From positions 109,886-166,573 of the forward strand of contig ML769474.1 of the NCBI GenBank assembly GCA_009733575.1: DNA of 56,688 nt. The letters run 5' to 3'. Shown piece by piece: positions 47,986 through 56,688 of this stretch (position 1 is its first letter; each line of letters opens with the position of its first letter). Under the pieces are notes generated by a model. It searched no databases. It was not told where the DNA came from and saw only the letters and a list, made by a program, of their open reading frames with translations. The stretch is from Gymnopus androsaceus JB14. Its lineage: Eukaryota; Basidiomycota; Agaricomycetes; Agaricales; Omphalotaceae. Both the position numbers and the translations under genes were made by a program.

Positions 47986-49565
47986 TTCCCTGTCCCCTAG
48001 AGGAAGATTGCGAGGAGGAATTGGATTGGGAATTGGAATGTTTCTGGTTCTTTCGTCGGGCCTCTTCCTCTTTCACCTTGAGGGTTTGCCACGAGAGAAG
48101 AGATTCCTGGTAGAGGCCAGAATGGAAGAGGTCGACGCGGACGTTGTCGTTCGGGAATGTGAACCATTGTCGGTAAGCTCTGTCGACGTAGATTTTGTAT
48201 ATGTCGAAACCGAGCTCGAAGTCAGATCGATCCCGGACCATGTCAAACATTGCTTGGAACATGTCCGCGATAGCGAGAGCAAGCTTGTGACCTGGGGCAG
48301 ATGCTCCTTTGGGAATGAAATGCTGGCGGACGGCTCTGGGTAGGCCGCGGGAGATGCTATTGAAATCGTTCATGTCGATCTGAGATAGCGGGATTTCAGT
48401 GAACGACCTCGACTTCACCTTGATACCTCCAGCACCGTCGAGAATGATAGCGCTGGAATCTGCAGACTCAACAGGTTTCAGAGTTGAGTCGGCGTATCGA
48501 GATGCAAAGTAGGCCATCGGGATGAAGGTCTTCAGACCATTTCGAAGGGTGGAGGCGACGAGGTTATTGGCAATGCTCTCCAAGCGGAAGGGCTCCGTGT
48601 AGGAGTATAGCTGAGCCCTGCTTGGATCGCACCAGCCACCTTTCAGGTCTCCTTCCTCGTCCACATTCGTCAAATCCTCACCAACGGGTAACTCAGGATC
48701 CTGGGTGGCCTGATGGTTTGAATGTAAGTCTCTCGTCTGCGGGGAGAGCGAGAGCGGCGACCCGAGTCGGCTTGGCGTTGGGAGCGAGGTGAACGAGGAG
48801 GAGGTAGAGGTGCCTGGAAAGGGCTTCGAAGAGGTGGCGCTGGACCATGTCCAGATCCTCGGAGACGTCTCTCAAAGGCGGACCCGCGAGAGTGGGAGGA
48901 GCCTGGGTGAGAACCTAGAAGAGAAACTAGGTTAGCGCATGTTCGAGAAGAAACATATGTGCGCGAGTCAAGGAGAAATGACGAGGGGAGATCATCGAGG
49001 AGAAACGATGCAATCATCAAGGAGAAATGATGATATGTCGAGGAGAAACGACAGAGAAATAAACCTCACCATGTTGTCCTTGGGTTGGATGACTTTCCTG
49101 CCCGCGTCTCGAAGCTGAGGAGCCGAGATCCTGGCCACCGTATTCCGCGTTGAAGGCGGTCGGGGTCAGAATCCCACCCCAGCTGCTTACGCTGGGTGGA
49201 GGAGCCAAACGCCCCGAACCAGATGGTTGTGCTTGCGAGGGAGGAGTAGGAGGCACCAGTGGTGCACGGATCCCGTTCCAAGGGGAGACTGGAGGTGGTT
49301 GAATACCACGGAATGGGGGAGGAGCAGGTGGCGCGGATAGAGGTGCCCGTCGACGAGAGATAGGGTCGACGTGGTCTTCGTTCAGAAGGTGCAAGAGGCT
49401 GCCGTTCAAACGCTTCTGTTGCTGTGGTCGTGGCGGGGAAGGTGGCTGCTGTTGACCTCGCCGGTGTCTAGAGGGTCCAGCGTCGTTCCCTGTTCCTGTT
49501 TGCTGGTGAGGAGGAGCGCCAGCAGCGCCGGCGGCGTCCTTGCTCTGCTGTCTAGTCGTAGTCAT
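47690..49565 (-). pseudogene. DIRS-like gag protein
   Basis: The structural protein of the element. Start ATG 49565 (MTTTRQQSKDAAGAAGAPP) with a long Pro/Ser-rich N-terminus. A 155-nt GT-AG intron (48915-49069) contains repeated CGAGGAGAAACGA words. The frame after the intron is Arg/Ser/Pro-rich and stops just as the main domain begins in another frame near 48715 (DLTNVDEEGDLKGGWCDPSR), so either a frameshift or a further intron is needed. The main domain includes LESIANNLVASTLRNGLKTF and FELGFDIYKIYVDRAYRQW. The C-terminus has Cys/His clusters (CYLCGSYEHNWNFH and CGLCGSSEHGAQEH) typical of nucleic-acid-binding zinc knuckles. It ends at 47690, overlapping the RT frame. Confidence 0.7.
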
Positions 49566-49604
49566 ACTAGTGGGAGAGAGAGATTGGTGGATTTCCGGAA
49601 GACA
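49034..49604 (-). repeat. Duplicated gag 5' segment, inner copy
   Basis: Nearly identical to 49921-50495 in the same orientation, covering the gag start, the Pro-rich N-terminus and the splice donor. The two copies are separated by 316 unrelated bases. Confidence 0.9.
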
Positions 49605-49920
49605 CAACCGTAAAATATGGGGGTCATTGTAATGGGCTTACATGGTCTCCTGTCCGATCCCATGTTGATCATCTTGAATAGTATATTCACGCGATTCACC
49701 ACTGCTGCCCTCCCCAAATCTTTTTTGGTCGAGCTATTCCCGACCTTAATTGGGATGGCAAAGTGGAAGAGTGATGTGAAGAGAGATAATAAGAGATTTG
49801 ATATGATTTTTAGAGAGTACAATAAGAATGCGGTGGGATTTTCACAATCCACTCAACTGAAGATGTAACAGAGAGAGAAACAACCTCCAAGCCTACGCGT
49901 GACCATGAATATGTATGCAT

Positions 49921-50495
49921 TATGTCGAGGAGAAACGACAGAGAATATAAACCTCACCATGGTCTGTCCTTGGTCTTGGATGACTTTCCTGCCTCGCGTC
50001 TCGAAGCTGAGGAGCCGAGATCCTGGCCACCGTATTCCGCGTTGAAGGCGGTCGGGGTGCAGAATCCCACCCCAGCTGCTTACGCTGGGTGGAGGAGCCA
50101 AACGCCCCGAACCAGATGGTTGTGCTTGCGAGGGAGGAGTAGGAGGCACCAGTGGTGCATGGATCCCGTTCCAAGGGGAGACTGGAGGTGGTTGAATACC
50201 ACGGAATGGGGGAGGAGCAGGTGGCGCGGATAGAGGTGCCCGTCGACGAGAGATAGGGTCGACGTGGTCTTCGTTCAGAAGGTGCAAGAGGCTGCCGTTC
50301 GAACGCTTCTGTTGCTGTGGTCGTGGCGGGGAAGGTGGCTGCTGTTGACCTTGCCGGTGTCTAGAGGGTCCAGCGTCGTTCCCTGTTCCTGTTTGCTGGT
50401 GAGGAGGAGCGCCAGCAGCGCCGGCGGCGTCCTTGCTCTGCTGTCTAGTCGTAGTCATACTAGTGGGAGAGAGAGATTGGTGGATTTCCGGAAGA
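49921..50495 (-). repeat. Duplicated gag 5' segment, outer copy
   Basis: Same sequence as 49034-49604 with a few single-base differences, one of which shifts the frame near the donor. It encodes the same N-terminus (MTTTRQQSKDAAGAAGAPP) but ends in unrelated codons. It may mark the true 5' side of the element or a local duplication. Confidence 0.9.
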
Positions 50496-51152
50496 AGAAA
50501 AAGAGCGATTTCGAAGATTTTCGCAGGAAAAGGAATGAAAAAGGATTCGGAGCGAAGGAAGAAGGATTGGAAGGATTCCTTCGAAGTTGAGTGACGCTTG
50601 TGGAAGTAAGAGAACAAGAAGCGGGGAAACTCCGAACGTGAGATCGCGACAACGTGACGAAAACGCAGCTTACTAATTCCCATGGGTCACGCATAGGCTT
50701 GGACAACCAAGTGGCAGATGCCTAAACTTTCCCACCACCAAAGCACTTGTTCCCACTCAAACCATTGGTTGTACTGAATGATAACTTTTTTGTCTCACAA
50801 AGAAATATTTCTTTAATAGACTCCAAAAATAGTAAAAACTTGAGCCACTATTGAGCACTTATGGGTGAGATCAGCTAGTATCTCAATGACTGAACAAAGA
50901 ACAAAAAGGATTTTACAAAGAAATCAAGGCCCAAGGTATTCTGAAAAGATTGTACAATTCAGTTTGGAGCTCAATGTTGCATGAGGAAGAGAGTGAGCTG
51001 AGTTGTGCAATGACTTGAAGTTGACAGCCAAGTATTAAGCACCCACACCAAGGTTCTTCCTTCCTAATGTGTCGTGGTTGATTTGCTATCTCTTTCATGT
51101 CTGGGACACAAAGAGCTTTCTTGATCTTAATTAATCGGCAAACTAAAGCCAT
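50496..51152. other. No recognisable gene
   Basis: Between the duplicated gag segment and the next degenerate gene. Only short ORFs are present. Confidence 0.4.
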
Positions 51153-53296
51153 AATGGCTCTTTCTAAACGTTCTTCTGCCCAAAATGCACATATAAAGCC
51201 TTGAATGCCAAAAAACTATCTAATACCAGTTCAGAGCCAATTCATATTCCTCCATTCACTAACTCCACAAGCACTGTTGAATCTGGTTGTTGTAAGACAA
51301 GGAAACAAGTTGGAATTGCTGATTTGAGGGGTCTTGTAGCAAAGAAAGACCTGGAGATAGAATAGTCAAAGAAAAAGTCTGGTAGGAATCTTTTGCTGAG
51401 AATGGCCCAGGAGGACAAGATTCAGTCCCTTTGCCTAGAAATTTTTGATCTTCACACTCATAATGACGACCTTAGCACTGAAATCTCAAAGCTTCGAGAG
51501 ACTGTAGCCAAGACTCAAAGAAATTGAGGGAAAACTCTGAATGAGCTCCAGGCTCTTGAAAGAGAGCATTTGAAATTGTTAAAGCACATCAAACAACTGG
51601 AACATGACACTAGGACGTGTAAGGATGCGCAGAGCAAAAATATTTATTCTCTTAACTGCTTACTCTCTGAGTCCAAGTCTGCTTTTACCAGTCTCCAATC
51701 TGAAAACTCCACACTTTTTTATTCCCTTGCCAATGCCAATAACCAGCTTTCTGCCAAATCCACTCTTGTTCACAACCTTCAAAAGCAGATCTATGCATTA
51801 CAAAAGCAGGTTGAGCATTCAAAGAGTTCCTTGTCAAGCACTTGTTCATTGTTGAAGAAGCTTTCTGTCTGGAATCCGATGAAGGGTGGCACTTATATTC
51901 CCGAAGCATGGAAACTCTTCCATATACTCAAGCAGTCTGGTGTTTGTAACTGTGATCTTGCAGTGAAAGCTGTCACTGAAGCTCTTGGTGTAAAAGTCAA
52001 GTGCATTATGAGTCGCCGCACTGGATCTCATTGCATGAAGGAAGGAGGGGTATACAGTCTTTTGCAGCTTGGATGTGAAATCACAGATGCTCCTGCATTC
52101 AGTGAGAGTACTGACAGTACCACCATGCGCAGAATCACTCAGGAATACTGACACATCACCCTTCCTGTCCCCAGCTACGAACCTGACGTTAATGATGATC
52201 TGTCTACTTGGACATATACTACTCGCTTTGCTGAGGCTGTACCTGCACTTGACCATACTGCTAAGCAACAGCTTGATTGGAACAGCTTGGAAAGAAGATC
52301 GTAGATACATATTCAAATAGCCCACTGGCTCAGCATGATGGGAAGAAGATGGATGGTGATGATTATTTTTGGAAACAGACTCTTCAGAATATGGATTATG
52401 CTAGCAATGGGAAGAAAAATTTTAAACTCATAGATGAGAAGAAGGTACAAATCTTGCATCATGATCTTGGTAGGGAGAAAATGGAGGATATGTCTGCTAA
52501 TGCAATTCTTTGAGCACTTATGGATATATCTGAAGAGGATATTGTGAAGGCAGCAAAGAAGACTGCAGATGAACTGTGAGTTATTTCTCTTTTGGTGAAA
52601 TCTTAATATAATATTTAATTCAATATCCAGTACTACTCAAGAGCGTGGTGCAATAGCAATGGATCTACTTGAACAGTGCATAGGCAAGGAAGTGTTCAAA
52701 TCTCTCCCTGACTCTGAAGCCTGACTACTGCGTCTTTTCATCTTTGTTGGGTGTGGTGCACATAAATCTCTCACTGCTTTTTGGTATGGAGTTGTCAAGA
52801 TGCATGAGACCTGGAAATGGTTAGAAGAGCTGAAGGGTCCTTGTGATCTTGCAAACAAATCTCACAAGCTTGCTACAAAAATTCCTCCAACAACAATGAC
52901 ACTGAAGCTTCTGACCATTGTGAGAAATCTTGTCCTCAAGGTGGTGTAAAGCTTTGCAATCTGGCTGGTGCATTATTCTAACACAAGGATAGTGAGACTG
53001 GGTATCAGGAAAAGTATCATATGTTCATGAAAGCTCGGAAGGAAGATCTTTATGAACTTCTCAAGACAGAGAGTGGAAAGATATTTCCTGATGTTTCCAA
53101 TACTTGGTACCAGTCTCATTCCTATGCAGCAGCGGAACTTCTCATCTTTTGTGATGATTACCAGGAACTTGTTGAGGAAATCTGTGACAGAAAGACAAAG
53201 CAGGGTGCAAATCACCTTGAGGGTAATGTGCTGAAGGGACTTCATGATCCAGACACACTCGCTGAACTTGGCGCTATGGCTATTGAAGGTATTTAG
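51153..53296 (+). pseudogene. Degenerate member of an expanded agaricomycete protein family
   Basis: Resembles a large, probably element-associated family of unknown function in mushroom genomes (recognised from general pattern, not a named domain). A coiled-coil N-terminal half (ISKLRETVAKTQRN, then KSTLVHNLQKQIYALQKQVE) leads to GGVYSLLQLGCEITDAPAFS, STDSTTMRRITQEY and ITLPVPSYEPDVNDDLSTW. The C-terminal half reads REKMEDMSANAIL, LRLFIFVGCGAHKSLTAFWY, WYQSHSYAAAELLIFCDDYQ and VLKGLHDPDTLAELGAMAIE. There are multiple in-frame stops and frame changes (near 51215, 51365, 51527, 52149, 52300, 52510, 52720 and 52980), so it is long dead. Confidence 0.65.
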
Positions 53297-53935
53297 TGTG
53301 TGGCTCGGGTCAGGTTGGGTATGTAAAATGTCAGCCCGACCTGGACCCAGGGTGCAACCCAGACCTGGATAGTCGGGTCCAGGTTCCTGGCCTTCAAAAG
53401 TTGGGTTTGACTAGCAAAATAATAATTTTGATTATAAGTGTAAGTACTGCATTAGATCCATTGACTATGTGTTCAATGATAGTTATACCATAGTTATATG
53501 CATATCTTTAAGCAATATAAGAAATTCTTTAGGGTTTACATTGTACAACATGACTTTTCACTTAATCACTCTTGCAACTTTCTAAGATATTCAATCATTA
53601 AGCAAGACTAGTTATCATGTGCTCACTTTGTACAGCAATAACACTTACAATTCTAAGTGGTAACCACTATCCTGAATACATTAATTATAATTTGACATGC
53701 AATCATTGAGAGTGCACCTTTGGAATATTCCAATGCTCCACTTCAGTCACCTACTAAAAAGTACCTTGTTAGGCTCAACTTTTGACCCAATAGTTGGCCC
53801 TAAGAGGGGTCAAATCCCCGGGATATCCCAGATGAAATAACTGGGATATCCAATCTGGGATCACCCAAGTGTCCGGGGTCCTGGCATGGGAGACCCATGG
53901 GACATCCATGGGACATCCATAGTAGGCTAGTAATT

Positions 53936-54260
53936 GGATATCCTACCCACCTGAGTATGTGGGATTCCCAGGTAACGAGGTAGCTGGATATCCCACCCAC
54001 CTGAGTTTGTGGGATTCCCAGGTAACAGGTTAGCTAGATATCCCACTCAACTGAGTATGTGGGATTCCCAGGTAACAAGGTAACTGGATATCCCATCCAC
54101 CTGAGTATGTGGGATTCCCAGGTAACAGGGTAGCTGGATATCCCACCCACCTGAGTATGTGGGATTCCCAGGTAACAGGTTAGCTGGATATCCCACTCAA
54201 CTGAGTATGTGGGATTCCCAGGTAACAAGGTCGCTGGATATCCCACCCAATTAAGTATGT
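53936..54260. repeat. 50-bp tandem array
   Basis: Six full 50-bp units (53936, 53986, 54036, 54086, 54136 and 54186) and a partial seventh, each GGATATCCCACCCACCTGAG-like followed by TATGTGGGATTCCCAGGTAA. Exact periodicity with few substitutions. Open frames through it are artefacts of the repeat. Confidence 0.95.
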
Positions 54261-54267
54261 GGTACTC

Positions 54268-54336
54268 CATTCCAGGCTACCACAATTTATATCATGTTAG
54301 ATAGGCCAAAGTGTAACAATCCAGTATCTAATATGA
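54268..54336 (+). repeat. Block shared by both satellite regions (copy 2)
   Basis: Matches 22140-22210 (CATTCCAGGCTACCA; CCAAAGTGTAACAATCCAGT). It immediately follows the 50-bp array, while copy 1 precedes the 53-bp array. Confidence 0.75.
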
Positions 54337-54402
54337 AGTAAGCACCTCTGGAATCCAGATGTCCTAGATTCCATGACTCCTTAGTATTGGCTACCAAATA
54401 GC

Positions 54403-54640
54403 TATTGATAGTGATAGTGATGACTGCCTCATCAAGTCATCTGATAACCTATCTCTACTGATCCCATCAAGATTCATGTGACACTGTCACATAGTATGAA
54501 TTAAAATCTTTGAAATAGTAATTGATAGTTATTGTAATGACTTTCTCATCTATACCCAACAACCTACCTCTGCTGATCCCATCAGCACTCATGTGACACT
54601 GTCACACACACCATTGATTAAAATGTTCATTACTATGAGG
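54403..54640 (+). repeat. Tandem duplication, unit about 122 bp
   Basis: Two diverged copies share TTGATAGT, AATGACT, CTGATCCCATCA, CATGTGACACTGTCACA and GATTAAAAT words. No coding content. Confidence 0.75.
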
Positions 54641-54769
54641 ATAGATTCCAGAAGGAGACCTAGGGATAAGGTGTACTGGATATATAGTGTGACAGTATGA
54701 TATGTGTCACATTAAAAAAAAAGTTGAGCATTAGGTGCTATAATTAGTGAAAAAATCATGAAAAATCAT

Positions 54770-56688
54770 GAAAATATTAATAGGATGGGTTTGCAGCCTG
54801 TTCATCCCTTTTAAAGGTATACAGTATAGTAGTCTATGGAATATACTATTTGGTGGAATTCCCAAGCACTGGGAGGTGGGAGAACAATGCCTAAATATTT
54901 CCATGATTTTTCATGATTTTTTCCCCCAATTTATCAATCCCAATTCCCAATATTTTAACAAAATAAATGCCCATAAGCGCCGGGAGGGTGGGACAACAAT
55001 GCCGAAATATTTTCACTATTTTTCATGATTTTTCCGAGATTTATCAAGCTCAATTCCCGACCTTTTTTGGTTAAATAAGTGCCCATAAGTGCCGGTAGAT
55101 GTAGTTAGATGTACAGTGGCTGCGGAAATTGATGTCACCCCACGTGACCTACTGAATAGGCTACTGAATTGGGGGGGTGACATCAATTTTCGCAGCCACT
55201 GTATATAAGTGATGCTATACTTACTAGTCTGGTATCGGCAGCAGTAACATGTAGTACTAAGTCATACTAGTAGCTATTAGTTTGTAGTACTAGTACCAAT
55301 AACTTGTACTAGTAACTAATCTAACATTTATAATAGTACCAATAAGTCACAATAGTAACTAATCTAATGGTTGTACTAATACCAATAAGTCGCACTAGTA
55401 ACTAATCTAATGGTTGTACTATTACCAATAACTCGTACTAGTAACTACTCTAATGGTTATAATAGTGCCAATAAGTTGGACTAGTAACTAATCTAACGGT
55501 TGTACTAGTACCAATAACCGGTATAGTTGAATATGGAATATGGAATATAGTTGGGGAACCCCAAAATTGTATTCCATATAGCGGATATTCCATATGACAT
55601 ACAGATTTGAGGGGAATTTGGCATTCTGTACTGTCCAAAATGATATTCCATATGAGGTGTTCTACTGTAGCTCAGTAAACTAACTAAATGGTTATAATAG
55701 TAAAATAAGTTGAAATAGTCAACTAATCTTAATGGTTGTACTAGTAACGCAAATGAACTTGTACTAGTAACTAATTTTTAATGGTTATAATAGTACAAAA
55801 CATTAGATTGAACGGTTACTAGTACAGAGTTATTGTTACTAGTATGAGATCCTTAAGATTAGTTTACTAGTCCTTGGACTTATGGGTACTATTATAACCA
55901 TTTACATTAGTGACTAAGTACAAGTTATTGGTACTAGTACAACCATCTAGATTAGTGGCTAGTGCAACATATTGGTACTAGTACAACCATTAGATTTGTT
56001 AGCTAGTAACAAAGTTCTTGTTACTAAATTTATCGAACCATTAGATTAGTTACGTTAGTATGAGTTTATTGGTATAGTAAACCATTAGATTAGTTACTAG
56101 TACAAGTTATTGGTACTCATTATACACATTAGATTTCAAGTGACTAGTACCAAGTTACTGCGTACTGAAGTACGAAACCATTAGATTAGTTACTAGTACT
56201 GTTACTTGTTACTAGTACAACCATTGGCATTAGTTACTAAGACCGACTTAATTGTACTAGGAAGTACAACCATCTAGATTAGTTACGTAGTATGAAGTTA
56301 GATGTAACTATATGAACTATCTAGATTAGTGACTAGTGCGAAGTTACCTGGTACCTAGGTACAACTATTAGATTAGGTTAACTCAGTGGTGACTTATTGG
56401 TATAGTACTACAAACTAATAGCTTACTAGTATGCTTACGTATACATGTTACTGGCTACGCGAATACCAGTACTAGGTAAAGTAGCAGCAATTACACTTAT
56501 ATAGCAGTCTAACTACATCTACCGGCACTTATGGGCCGCTTATTTACAGAAAAAGTTTGGGAATCTGCGAGCTTGATAAATCTGCGGAAAACCATGAGGA
56601 ATCATGAAAATATTTAGGCCAGTGCTGCCCGCCCTCCCCGGCGGCTTTAATGGGCGGCCTTATTTTGTTCAAAATAGTCGGGAATTGG
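54770..56688. repeat. Second giant inverted repeat, cut by the window end
   Basis: The left arm holds direct repeats of about 138 bp (54840-55100; CCCATAAGTGCCGG and TTTTTCATGATTTTT words), then 43-bp minisatellite units (from about 55250; TAACTAATCTAATGGTTGTA). The orientation of the units flips at about 55800 and the right arm mirrors the left to the last base (56688 matches the CCAATTCCC near 54938). The right arm has many single-base indels. A 150-bp segment with GGAATAT / ATATTCC palindromes (55520-55670) interrupts the left array. There are no genes. Confidence 0.9.
55114..55201. mobile_element. 88-bp Tc1/mariner-type MITE
   Basis: Almost entirely inverted repeat: the left end is CAGTGGCTGCGGAAATTGAT and the right end, reverse-complemented, is CAGTGGCTGCGAAAATTGAT. 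TA duplications flank it at 55112-55113 and 55202-55203. The CAGTG end and TA target are typical of Tc1/mariner. It lies in the left arm of the second giant inverted repeat. Confidence 0.9.

Noticed and set aside
49617..49868. 83-codon plus-strand ORF between the duplicated gag segments
   Set aside because: No recognised motif; the interval looks like non-coding element or flank sequence.
54034..54270. 78-codon minus-strand ORF
   Set aside because: Read-through of the 50-bp tandem array.

Overview
The window is eukaryotic and looks like a repeat-rich, gene-poor stretch of a basidiomycete genome, most likely an agaricomycete. Genes are split by many short GT-AG introns (about 36-70 nt). The recognisable products are fungal: Uso1, Arp4, an SGF73-type SCA7 domain, mitochondrial Hsp70, GMC oxidoreductase, GH47 mannosidase, and a glycoside hydrolase catalytic-core family. 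The mobile elements (PIF/Harbinger with a Myb-like partner, DIRS-type reverse transcriptase and tyrosine recombinase, tRNA-derived SINEs) fit the same group. The species cannot be fixed from sequence alone. A 289-base N gap (37391-37679) shows that this is a scaffold, and several stretches look like poorly polished long-read sequence.

Layout. 1-1.7 kb: a small three-exon gene whose last codons and stop lie in a SINE. 3.6-7.85 kb: a composite repeat carrying a 5'-truncated Uso1 pseudogene and ending in a SINE. 7.8-9.1 kb: a degenerate unknown gene. 9.7-11.15 kb: an eight-exon Arp4-like gene without its N-terminal exon(s). 12.2-14.3 kb: minus-strand fragments, including a frameshifted SCA7 domain. 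15.3-15.7 kb: a 405-bp foldback element with a TA duplication. 15.8-17.2 kb: a mitochondrial Hsp70 pseudogene. 18.65-22.07 kb: a young PIF/Harbinger transposon with identical 75-bp terminal repeats. 22.3-27.7 kb: a giant inverted repeat whose outer arms are 53-bp minisatellite arrays. 28-32.7 kb: three tandem copies of a single-pass membrane-protein gene. 35-36 kb: a broken GMC oxidoreductase. 36.7-38.6 kb: a tyrosine recombinase gene interrupted by the N gap and by a noisy copy of part of the membrane-protein gene. 38.7-45.8 kb: host-gene fragments (GH core, FAD monooxygenase, Usp, GH47) between two SINEs, with repeat blocks shared with the 3.6-7.85 kb unit. 45.9-50.5 kb: a DIRS-like gag-RT-RNaseH element. 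51.1-53.3 kb: a degenerate expanded-family protein. 53.9-54.3 kb: a 50-bp tandem array. 54.8 kb to the end: a second large inverted repeat built on 43-bp units, cut by the window edge.

The strongest themes are three. Two related composite repeats carry different truncated host genes. Large palindromes are built partly from minisatellites, and a MITE in only one arm of the second shows that its arms are separate DNA. One family of tRNA-derived SINEs has at least four copies. The only reading frames that look intact are the 583-1332 gene, the Arp4-like gene, the Harbinger Myb-like gene, one or two of the membrane-protein copies and some small unknown ORFs. Most other recognisable host genes are broken.
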